Source of the DNA: Thermohalobaculum sp035527255
GTDB lineage: Bacteria > Pseudomonadota > Alphaproteobacteria > Rhodobacterales > Rhodobacteraceae
Length of the DNA: 6,928 nt
Direction: 5' to 3'
Assembly (NCBI GenBank): GCA_035527255.1
Contig: DATLAW010000198.1
Location: forward strand, 1-6,928
Shown here one piece after another: positions 1 through 6,255 of the stretch. Numbering within the stretch: position 1 is the first letter of the stretch; every line of letters begins with the position of its first letter. The translations under genes were made by a program, and so were the position numbers. Below the pieces are notes generated by a model. It had not been told where the DNA came from. It searched no databases and saw only the letters and a program-made list of their open reading frames with translations.

Positions 1-68
1 CCCCGGTCTGCCATGTGGTCGGTTTCGGAGACAGTTCGATCGACTTCATTTTACGGTTCTGGACCTCA

Positions 69-222
69 GCGAAATATTCACCGGAAGTGCGCGCGTGCCG
101 TTCGGACGGTGCTTGAACATCAGAGTGATTACCCGTCGCAATGGGCGGTGATTGGCTCGATCGCCTCGAAGACCGGCTGCACGGGGGAGACGCTGCGCAA
201 ATGGGTGCGGCAGACCGACACA
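69..222 (+). pseudogene. IS3-family OrfA transposase remnant, frameshifted and truncated
   Basis: This is a fragment of the small helix-turn-helix OrfA protein of IS3-family insertion sequences, which binds the element ends and is normally fused to the OrfB integrase by frameshifting. The reading RAVRTVLEHQSDYPSQW, followed by IGSIASKTGCTGETLRKWVRQ a few residues later, is typical of the N-terminal helix-turn-helix region. The upstream residues AKYSPEVRA, also typical of OrfA, lie in a different frame (69-95). Joining the two frames needs two extra bases in the CG run at 90-96, so a two-base deletion there is the simplest explanation. After about 222 the similarity stops: the usual Arg/Glu-rich coiled coil and all of OrfB are missing. 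The piece is a dead relic that cannot encode a transposase. The family call rests on remembered protein motifs, and the exact IS name is not determined. Confidence 0.72.
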
Positions 223-642
223 CCGATCCCCGCCTCTGCCTCGCCCCAAACTTATCCGGTGTTCGCGGACCCATTGGTTGTATTTCGTCGGAGTGATTGC
301 GCGGCGGCGCCGGCGTGGATCGGATGCTTCCTTGGCATTCGGGTTACCAATCAAAGCACAATCTTAAAATGCTAGTTAAATCAATACGGTAGAGTTTCCA
401 AGTTCATTTGCATCCGCCCGCGAGTCTCTAACAAGCGACACGGTGAAGTCTCGCTGACAAAGTCCGAATGACGCGCCCGCGATACACATCGAGAAATTTT
501 CTCCCGATCATGCCCATGCTGGCGAGAATCCCACTTGCATTCATCATCATTGCGCCCATATTCGCGAAGTTATCGAGAGCGCAGCGACGGCAACGACGAT
601 TATCGCGCGACGGCTCCTCTCGAGATGGAGATGGCTCCTGAA
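223..642. other. non-coding or unassigned stretch between the IS3 relic and the operon
   Basis: No confident gene is seen here. Positions 223-355 stay GC-rich and could be further mobile-element debris, but no family was recognised on either strand. From about 355 the base composition becomes noticeably more A/T-rich and holds the only room for the operon promoter. No convincing -35/-10 pair, operator or riboswitch could be picked out. A 57-codon open frame (468-641) with one hydrophobic segment lies in the right half and is listed separately. Confidence 0.5.
468..641 (+). CDS. possible small membrane peptide upstream of the aminomutase gene
   Basis: This frame would encode 57 residues, beginning MTRPRYTSRNF. 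A hydrophobic stretch follows (about residues 12-34, containing the run LAFIIIAPIF), then a very basic tail (RAQRRQRR) and a Ser/Asp/Gly-rich end. That pattern would suit a single-span membrane protein with a positively charged cytoplasmic tail. Its TGA (639-641) sits one base before the ATG chosen for the next gene at 643, an arrangement that could couple translation. Against it, there is no clear ribosome binding site before 468, the family is not recognised, and an ORF this short in GC-rich DNA can occur by chance. No function is proposed. An overlapping frame could instead be read as an N-terminal extension of the aminomutase from a TTG at 535, and the two readings are mutually awkward. 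Confidence 0.25.
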   Translation: MTRPRYTSRNFLPIMPMLARIPLAFIIIAPIFAKLSRAQRRQRRLSRDGSSRDGDGS

Positions 643-1998
643 ATGGCAGCAACCGATCTAGGTTCATCAGCTCCGTCGGAGCCTGAAGAGCCTCCCAGTC
701 CCGACGGGACATTCATAGTTTCTCCGATCAACCTGAACATTGACACGCCGCGCGTTCCAGTTCCCGCCACGGCGACGCCTCGACTGTTGCGACTGCCTCG
801 GCCGGTGCGGGAAAGCTTTCCCAGCGGGCCCGAGGCACGGGCGTTTCGCAAGGCGTTCTTTCCGCATGTGAGCTCGGAAGATTGGAACGATTGGCGCTGG
901 CAGGTCCGTTCGCGGATCAAGACCCAGGCTGAGCTCGAGCGGATCTTCGAGCTCTCTGAAGACGAGCGCGACGCGGTGTCCCGGCACAAGGGCTCACTGC
1001 CGGTTGGCATCACGCCCTACTACGCCAGCCTGATGGGCCGGACCGATCCCTTCGAGCCGCTGCGGCGCACCCATATTCCGGTCGGGCAGGAGTACCTGCG
1101 CACGCCGGGCGAGGCCGATGACCCCCTGGGCGAGGACCACCACGCAGCGGTGCCGGGGCTGGTTCACCGCTACCCGGACCGCGTCCTGTTCCTGGCGACC
1201 GGCTTCTGCTCGACCTATTGCCGCTACTGCACCCGCTCGCGGATGGTTGGCGAGGCGGGCGGGGACTACAGCTTCTCGCGGTCGCAGTGGGAGGCCGCCT
1301 TCGCCTATATCGCAGCGCACCCTGAGATCCGAGACGTGCTGATATCCGGCGGCGACCCGCTGACGCTGGCGGATGATAAGCTCGACTATCTGATCGGGCG
1401 GCTGCGTGCGATCAAGCATGTCGAGTTCATCCGGCTCGGCACCAAGGTGCCGGTGGTGGTGCCGATGCGGGTGACACGTTCGCTGGTCCGGGTGCTGCGT
1501 AAGCACCATCCGCTGTGGATGAGCATCCACTTCACCCATCCCACCGAGTTGACGCCCGAAGTCACCAAGGCGATGGCACGGTTGGCGGATGCAGGGATTC
1601 CGCTCGGTAGCCAGACAGTGCTGCTGAAGGGCATCAACGACACTGTGCCGGTGATGAAACAGCTGATGCACGGGCTGCTGATGCGCCGGGTCAAGCCGTA
1701 CTACCTGTACCAGTGCGATCCGATCACTGGGTCGGCCCAGTTCCGTACGCCGGTGTCGAAAGGCGTCGAGATCATCGAGGGACTTCGCGGACATACCACC
1801 GGCTACGCGGTGCCGCAGTTCGTTGTCGATGCACCGGGCGGCGGCGGCAAGATTCCGATCCTGCCAGAGTATGTCGTTGGCCGCGACGGCGACGACCTGC
1901 TGCTGCGGAACTTCGAGGGCAACATCTACCGCTACACCGACCCCGGCGACAAAGTGGGCGCTGATTGGGTGGTTCCAATCGAGTATCGGAGGGCATGA
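643..1998 (+). CDS. lysine 2,3-aminomutase family protein (radical SAM/PLP)
   Basis: The predicted reaction is interconversion of L-lysine and beta-lysine using S-adenosylmethionine, a [4Fe-4S] cluster and pyridoxal phosphate. The protein has 451 residues from this ATG; the clostridial enzyme has about 416. The match to that enzyme is long and nearly gap-free: SSEDWNDWRWQVRSRI, ITPYY, PGLVHRYPDR, the cluster motif CSTYCRYC (Cys189, 193, 196), LISGGDPL, and VVDAPGGGGK with the PLP lysine at Lys403. Asp359 (YQCD) and Asp396 correspond to the clostridial Asp293 and Asp330, which hold the lysine side-chain amine; this favours lysine over glutamate. The zinc-site cysteines are lost: Thr334 replaces Cys268, and the protein ends before the usual C-terminal CxCxxC segment. 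The first ~50 residues are Pro/Glu/Ser-rich with unusually A/T-ending codons. The start is uncertain: ATGs at 625, 631 and 643 and a TTG at 535 are all in frame. I chose 643 for the GGAG at 627-630 and the adjacent upstream stop. It is the first gene of a five-gene operon. Confidence 0.93.
   Translation: MAATDLGSSAPSEPEEPPSPDGTFIVSPINLNIDTPRVPVPATATPRLLRLPRPVRESFPSGPEARAFRKAFFPHVSSEDWNDWRWQVRSRIKTQAELERIFELSEDERDAVSRHKGSLPVGITPYYASLMGRTDPFEPLRRTHIPVGQEYLRTPGEADDPLGEDHHAAVPGLVHRYPDRVLFLATGFCSTYCRYCTRSRMVGEAGGDYSFSRSQWEAAFAYIAAHPEIRDVLISGGDPLTLADDKLDYLIGRLRAIKHVEFIRLGTKVPVVVPMRVTRSLVRVLRKHHPLWMSIHFTHPTELTPEVTKAMARLADAGIPLGSQTVLLKGINDTVPVMKQLMHGLLMRRVKPYYLYQCDPITGSAQFRTPVSKGVEIIEGLRGHTTGYAVPQFVVDAPGGGGKIPILPEYVVGRDGDDLLLRNFEGNIYRYTDPGDKVGADWVVPIEYRRA
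1988..1993 (+). promoter_or_regulatory. Shine-Dalgarno site that decides the start of the first ATP-grasp gene
   Basis: GGAGGG lies inside the last codons of the aminomutase gene. Two in-frame ATGs follow, at 1995 and 2001. The first is only one base away, too close for initiation. The second is seven bases away, which is ideal, so 2001 is the likely start. The ATGA at 1995-1998 would give a four-base overlap if the first ATG were used. Confidence 0.7.
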
Positions 1999-2000
1999 CG

Positions 2001-3008
2001 ATGCGCATTGGTTTTGTCTACGACGCCCGCGACGAGTACCTGGCGCTGGGCTATTCCGAGCTTGAGGTGGCCGAGTTCGATACCGCCTCGACCATCGAGG
2101 AGATCGAGGCGGCGATGCGCCGGTGCGGCGCTTCGGTCGAGCGGGTTGGGAGGGGGCAGGCCCTCGCCCGGCGGCTGGCTGCGGGCGATCGCTGGGATCT
2201 GGTGTTCTCGATTGCCGAGGGCGTGCATGGCCGGGCGCGCGAGGCACAGGTGCCGGCGCTGTGCGAGATGTTCGACCAAGCCTATGCCTTCTCCGATCCG
2301 CTGACTATGGCAGCGACTCTCGACAAGGTGGTCGCCAAGCGGCTGGTGCGTGATCAGGGGGTGCCGACGGCGGACTTCGCGCTGCTGAGGCGACCCGGGG
2401 ATGCGCAATCGGTGGGCCTTGCCTTTCCGCTGTTCGTCAAACCGGTCGCCGAGGGCACCGGCAAGGGTTGCGAGGCAGCTTCGATCGTCTACGACCGGGC
2501 GGAATTGGAAGAAGCCGCTGCGCGGCTGATCGGACGCTTCACCCAACCGGCGATCGCCGAGCCGTTCCTGCCGGGCCGGGAGTTCACCGTGGGGATCATC
2601 GGCAACGAAGCGCAGGCCGAGGTCATCGGCGTGCTCGAGATCACCTTGCGGCCCGAGGTCGAGGACCGGGTCTATTCCTTCGACAACAAGGAGGAGTGCG
2701 AGTCGCGGGTGATCTACAGCCTGGCGAATGATCCCGAGGCGCAACTGGCCGGGCGACTGGCGCTGGACGCCTATCACGCCCTCGATTGCCGCGATGCCGC
2801 GCGGGTCGACATGCGGTCCGACGCCGCTGGCGTGCCGCAGTTCCTTGAGGTCAACCCGATCGCCGGCTTGCACCCGGTCCATTCCGACCTGCCGATGCTG
2901 TCTGAGATGGCCGGGCATAGCTACGACTGGCTGATCGGTGGAATTCTGGACGCTGCGGCGGGGCGGCTTGGACTTGACCGGGCGATGCTAATTTCCGTGG
3001 CGGCCTGA
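2001..3008 (+). CDS. ATP-grasp ligase, D-alanine-D-alanine ligase-like (first of two)
   Basis: This 335-residue protein, close to the usual D-Ala-D-Ala ligase (Ddl) length, is predicted to activate a carboxylate as an acyl phosphate with ATP and couple it to an amine. The N-terminal domain opens with MRIGFVYDARDEY and later has VFSIAEGVHG and LDKVVAKRLVRDQGVPT, the Ddl-type preATP-grasp and hinge pattern. FVKPVAEGTGKG carries the ATP lysine (Lys147), and AEPFLPGREFTVGI forms the central grasp strand. The metal-binding end is RVDMRSD followed by LEVNP (Glu283, Asn285). An HSDLP motif (His294, Ser295) matches the HSxxP of true Ddl enzymes, where the Ser contacts the substrate carboxylate. The GEDG substrate loop seen in Ddl is absent. 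Position between an aminomutase and a second ATP-grasp gene argues against cell-wall D-Ala-D-Ala synthesis and for a dedicated biosynthetic ligase, perhaps using beta-lysine. The substrate is inferred, not shown. Confidence 0.9.
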   Translation: MRIGFVYDARDEYLALGYSELEVAEFDTASTIEEIEAAMRRCGASVERVGRGQALARRLAAGDRWDLVFSIAEGVHGRAREAQVPALCEMFDQAYAFSDPLTMAATLDKVVAKRLVRDQGVPTADFALLRRPGDAQSVGLAFPLFVKPVAEGTGKGCEAASIVYDRAELEEAAARLIGRFTQPAIAEPFLPGREFTVGIIGNEAQAEVIGVLEITLRPEVEDRVYSFDNKEECESRVIYSLANDPEAQLAGRLALDAYHALDCRDAARVDMRSDAAGVPQFLEVNPIAGLHPVHSDLPMLSEMAGHSYDWLIGGILDAAAGRLGLDRAMLISVAA

Positions 3009-3011
3009 TCG

Positions 3012-3992
3012 ATGCCAAAGAACTTCGTGCCGGTGATCCATTCGGCCATTCCGGACCGGCCCGATGAGCAGGACACGCTTGACACCGCCGCTGCGGTCAC
3101 TGCGGCATTGAGGCGGTTGGGTTTTTCTCCCGAGATCATTGACATCGGTTCCGACTTCGCGCCGCTGGATCAGCTCGCGGTCATCCGACCCCACGCCGTG
3201 TTCAACCTTGTTGAAGCGATTGGCGGCGACGGATCGCTGGCACATCTGCCGGTCCGGGTGATGGAGCAGCTTGGGCTGAGCTATACTGGCGCCAGTGCCG
3301 ACGCCTGCGAACTGACCAGTTCGAAGCTCCATACTAAGACAGTTATTGCCGAGCTCGGCGTACCGACGCCGCGCTGGTGGAATGACGTCGGCGACGTGCC
3401 CGCCGGGATCAGGGTGATCGTCAAGCCCGAACGCGAGCACGCATCGCTTGGAATTGACGCAGACTCCGTCGTCGACGGTCGCGATGCCAGCGGCGAGATT
3501 GCCCGCCGCGAGCTGCGTTTCGGGGGGCATTTCTTCGCCGAGGAGTATATTGAGGGACGGGAATTCAATGTGGCGCTGATCGAGCACGATGGTGCGCCGT
3601 TGGTGCTGCCGATCCCGGAAATCCTGTTTGATGACCTGCCTGCCGGGCGGCCACACATCGTCGACTACGAGGCAAAATGGGACCCGGCAAGCCACGCCTA
3701 CAACAACACGCCGCGTCGCTTCGGTGTCGAAGGTCGCGAACCGGTTCTTGCCGCCGAGCTTGCGCGTCTGGCCCTTGGGTGCTGGCACGTTGCCGGGTTA
3801 AGCGGCTATGCGCGGGTTGATTTCAGGGTCGACTGCCTGGGCCGCCCCACCGTGCTCGAGATCAACACCAATCCTTGTCTTGCGCCGGACGCCGGGTTTG
3901 TTGCCACTGCCGCCGCGGCAGGGATCGTCTATGATGACGTGATTGCGCGGGTCGTCAGTGCCGCAAGGATCAGAACAGCAAAGGTTGCTTGA
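3012..3992 (+). CDS. ATP-grasp ligase, D-alanine-D-alanine ligase-like (second of two)
   Basis: The protein has 326 residues and starts three bases after the previous stop. No clear ribosome binding site precedes it, so translation is probably coupled. It has the same fold class as its neighbour but is clearly divergent. VFNLVEAIGGDG resembles the HG..GEDG region of Ddl; LGLSYTGASADACELTSSKLHTK and LGVPTPRWW form the hinge. IVKPEREHASLGI carries the ATP lysine (Lys138), and FAEEYIEGREFNVALIE is the central grasp motif. VDYEAKWD and ARVDFRVD lead into LEINTNP with metal ligands Glu283 and Asn285. Unlike its neighbour it lacks the terminal HSxxP motif and has APDAGF instead, so the two enzymes probably recognise different acceptors. 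The likely role is ATP-dependent amide bond formation in the same pathway; donor and acceptor are unknown. It could also form a heteromeric enzyme with its neighbour. Confidence 0.9.
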   Translation: MPKNFVPVIHSAIPDRPDEQDTLDTAAAVTAALRRLGFSPEIIDIGSDFAPLDQLAVIRPHAVFNLVEAIGGDGSLAHLPVRVMEQLGLSYTGASADACELTSSKLHTKTVIAELGVPTPRWWNDVGDVPAGIRVIVKPEREHASLGIDADSVVDGRDASGEIARRELRFGGHFFAEEYIEGREFNVALIEHDGAPLVLPIPEILFDDLPAGRPHIVDYEAKWDPASHAYNNTPRRFGVEGREPVLAAELARLALGCWHVAGLSGYARVDFRVDCLGRPTVLEINTNPCLAPDAGFVATAAAAGIVYDDVIARVVSAARIRTAKVA

Positions 3993-3993
3993 C

Positions 3994-6255
3994 ATGCTGC
4001 GAATTCGAAAGATCCGGGACATGCGTGTCCCGGCTGACCGGGCGACTGTGGCCGAGGTTCAGGAGATCCTGCGGGTGCAGTTTCCGGGCATCAGCGCAGC
4101 CGACATCGCCAAGCTGCCGTCGCAGCTGGAGGATCCGCTGAAGCATGGGTTCGTCTCGGAGATCTTCGTCGCCGAGACCGGCGAGGGAGCGATGCGGGCG
4201 TTCGCCGTGATGTTGTATTTCCCCGACCTGCGTTTTGCCTATCTCGAGACGATCTCCACCGCGCCGGGGCGTACCGGTGGCGGTATTGGCGCGGCGCTTT
4301 ACCAAGAACTGCGCGACGAGGCACGGGAGTTGGGCGCCAACCGGTTGTTTTTCGAGTGCCTGCCGGACGACCCGGCGCTGAGCCCCGACCCCAAGATCCG
4401 GCGCCAGAACGAGTCGCGGCTGAAGTTTTACGAGCGCTACGGCGCCCGGCCGATCATCGGCACGCTGTACGAGACACCGGTCAACGCCGGCGACACTGAC
4501 AGCCCGTATCTGGTGTTCGATGGTCTCGGTCAGCACGAACTGCCGAAACCGGCCGAACTGGCCGCGATCATCGAAGCTATTCTCCAGCGCAAATACGGTG
4601 ATGTGTGCCCGGAGGAATACATCCGGAAGGTCGTCGCCTCGGCCCGCGCCGGCACGCCGAGACTGCGGCCGCCGCGTCTGGTCGAGGCGACCGTGACACC
4701 GACCCCGTGCGACGCCCTGAAGATCCCGCTGGTGGTCAACGACCGGCATTTGATCCACCACGTCCGCGAGCGCGGCTATGTAGAATCGCCGGTGCGAGTC
4801 GGCGCCATCCTCAAGGAGCTCGCCCGAACGGATTTATTTGAGACCATCCCGGCCCGGCAATTCTCCGACCGTTGGATCCGCGAGGTGCATGACGGCGGGC
4901 TTGTCGAGTATCTGCGCCGGGCCTGCGCCGAGGCGCCGGAGAAAAAGTCGATCTACCCCTACGTCTTTCCCGTCCGCAACGCCGCGCGCCAGCCGAAGGA
5001 ACGCTCGGTGCTGGCGGGCTACTGGTGCATCGACACCTTTACCCCGATCAACCGCAATGCGTTCCCAGCGGCGCGCCACGCGGTCGATTGCGCTCTGACC
5101 GCAGCCGACAAGGTTCTGGCTGGCGCGCCGGTCGCCTATGCGCTGGTACGGCCGCCCGGACACCATGCCGAGCGCCGCACTTTTGGCGGGTTCTGCTATT
5201 TCTGCAATGCCGCGATCGCCGCGAACTACCTGTCGAAACATGGCCGGGTGGCGATTCTCGATATTGACTATCACCACGGCAACGGCCAGCAGGACATTTT
5301 CTACGAGCGCCGCGATGTGCTGACCGTGTCGGTGCATGGTGACCCGAGCTTCGCCTATCCGTATTTCACCGGCTTTCGCGATGAAAAGGGCCGGGGCGCT
5401 GGGGCCGGTTTCAACCTGAACATCCCGTTGCCGGAAAAGATCACGCCCGACGAGCATCATGCGGCGGTCGTGCGGGGATTGCGCCGCATTGCCCGGCATG
5501 AGCCGGCCTATCTGGTGGTCGCCATCGGCTACGATACCGGCAAGGGCGACCCGACCGGGACCTGGTCGAACACCGCGGCTGATTTCCGCAGGCTCGGCCG
5601 GCTGATCGGCGCTGCGGGATATCCGACTGTGGTGGTTCAGGAGGGCGGCTACCGGGTGCGGACGCTGGGAACCAATGCCCGCAATTTCTTCGCGGGCCTT
5701 GCCGATGGTGTCGCCGCGGCGCAGCCCGCGTCCCGCAAGCGGCCCGCGCCACGGCCGGGAGCGACCGCCGCTGCGCTGAACTGGCGCGAGGCGGTCACTT
5801 CGGAGGACGCGGCGCGCGTACGCCGTCTCGTTGCCGGCACCGGAATGTTCTCGGCAGCCGAGGTCGATATCGCGGTCGAGTTGGTCGAGGAGCGCGTCGC
5901 CAAAGGCCGCGACTCCGGCTACGAATTCGTCGTCGCCGAGGAAGATGGCCGGATGATCGGATACAGTTGTTACGGCGCTACCCCGGCAACAAAGGGTACC
6001 ATCGATCTCTATTGGATCGTCGTCGGCGCCGACTATCAGGGCCGGGGTTTTGGCCGCGAAATACTGGCCCGGACCGAGGCGGCCGTCCGGTTGATTGGCG
6101 GGGCGCGGCTCTATGTCGATACCTCGGGTTCCGAGAAATACGCACCGACACGGAACTTCTACCGCAGATCCGGCTTTCGCAAGGTGGCGGAACTGCCGGA
6201 TTTCTACGGCGCGGGCGACAGCAAGGTCATCCTGGTCAAGGAAGTTTCAAAATGA
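3994..6255 (+). CDS. GNAT acetyltransferase - acetylpolyamine amidohydrolase-like deacetylase - GNAT fusion
   Basis: This 753-residue cytoplasmic protein has three enzymatic domains. Residues ~1-180 form a GNAT acetyltransferase with the acetyl-CoA loop RTGGGIG (93-99). After a helical linker, residues ~240-575 form a zinc deacetylase of the histone deacetylase/acetylpolyamine amidohydrolase (APAH) superfamily. RPPGHHAE gives the catalytic pair His390/His391. DIDYHHGNG gives zinc ligands Asp425 and His427, GYDTGKGDPTG gives the third ligand Asp514, and QEGGY gives Tyr553. HHGNG, FYERRDV, HGDP and the GYDT..DP form point to the acetylpolyamine amidohydrolase branch rather than to eukaryotic-type HDACs. 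An Ala/Pro/Arg-rich linker follows. Residues ~595-753 form a second GNAT with QGRGFG (682-687). All key residues seen are intact, so adding and removing an acetyl group may both occur on one chain. The start at 3994 lies one base after the previous stop, with AAGG at 3981-3984. Substrates are unknown; an acetylated lysine- or polyamine-like amine fits the pocket class. Confidence 0.92.
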   Translation: MLRIRKIRDMRVPADRATVAEVQEILRVQFPGISAADIAKLPSQLEDPLKHGFVSEIFVAETGEGAMRAFAVMLYFPDLRFAYLETISTAPGRTGGGIGAALYQELRDEARELGANRLFFECLPDDPALSPDPKIRRQNESRLKFYERYGARPIIGTLYETPVNAGDTDSPYLVFDGLGQHELPKPAELAAIIEAILQRKYGDVCPEEYIRKVVASARAGTPRLRPPRLVEATVTPTPCDALKIPLVVNDRHLIHHVRERGYVESPVRVGAILKELARTDLFETIPARQFSDRWIREVHDGGLVEYLRRACAEAPEKKSIYPYVFPVRNAARQPKERSVLAGYWCIDTFTPINRNAFPAARHAVDCALTAADKVLAGAPVAYALVRPPGHHAERRTFGGFCYFCNAAIAANYLSKHGRVAILDIDYHHGNGQQDIFYERRDVLTVSVHGDPSFAYPYFTGFRDEKGRGAGAGFNLNIPLPEKITPDEHHAAVVRGLRRIARHEPAYLVVAIGYDTGKGDPTGTWSNTAADFRRLGRLIGAAGYPTVVVQEGGYRVRTLGTNARNFFAGLADGVAAAQPASRKRPAPRPGATAAALNWREAVTSEDAARVRRLVAGTGMFSAAEVDIAVELVEERVAKGRDSGYEFVVAEEDGRMIGYSCYGATPATKGTIDLYWIVVGADYQGRGFGREILARTEAAVRLIGGARLYVDTSGSEKYAPTRNFYRRSGFRKVAELPDFYGAGDSKVILVKEVSK
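6238..6244 (+). promoter_or_regulatory. Shine-Dalgarno site for the SET-domain gene
   Basis: AAGGAAG lies in the last codons of the fusion gene and ends seven bases before the ATG at 6252. Together with the ATGA overlap at 6252-6255 it fixes the start of the SET-domain protein and supports translation of the two genes from one message. Confidence 0.65.

Noticed and set aside
223..360. A second IS terminus or protein fragment right of the IS3 relic
   Set aside because: Translations on both strands gave no recognisable family and no inverted repeat partner was found, so it is left unassigned.
520..540. Possible sigma-54 promoter (TGGC ... TTGC) upstream of the operon
   Set aside because: The GG and GC elements are four bases further apart than the strict -24/-12 spacing allows.
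428..712. Minus-strand frame of 94 codons with a Met-rich hydrophobic part
   Set aside because: No family recognised, it overlaps the start of the aminomutase gene on the opposite strand, and its hydrophobic part is just the complement of the small plus-strand frame.
643..1998. EpmB, the aminomutase that modifies translation factor EF-P
   Set aside because: No EpmA-type lysyl-tRNA-synthetase-like partner or EF-P gene is present, and the sequence resembles the clostridial free-lysine enzyme over nearly its whole length.
994..2247. Long minus-strand open frame (417 codons) opposite the aminomutase and first ligase
   Set aside because: It is a shadow of GC-rich plus-strand coding: its translation is low-complexity Arg/Pro/His-rich with no recognisable motif, while the plus strand matches conserved enzymes.
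2001..3992. Housekeeping cell-wall D-alanine-D-alanine ligases
   Set aside because: Two divergent copies sit in a lysine-metabolism operon without any mur, fts or other cell-wall gene, and each lacks one of the usual Ddl substrate motifs.
2001..6255. N-acetylglutaminylglutamine amide (NAGGN) osmolyte operon
   Set aside because: That system also has GNAT and ATP-grasp functions, but it requires an asparagine-synthase-like amidotransferase and has no aminomutase, deacetylase or SET gene. The resemblance is only in logic.
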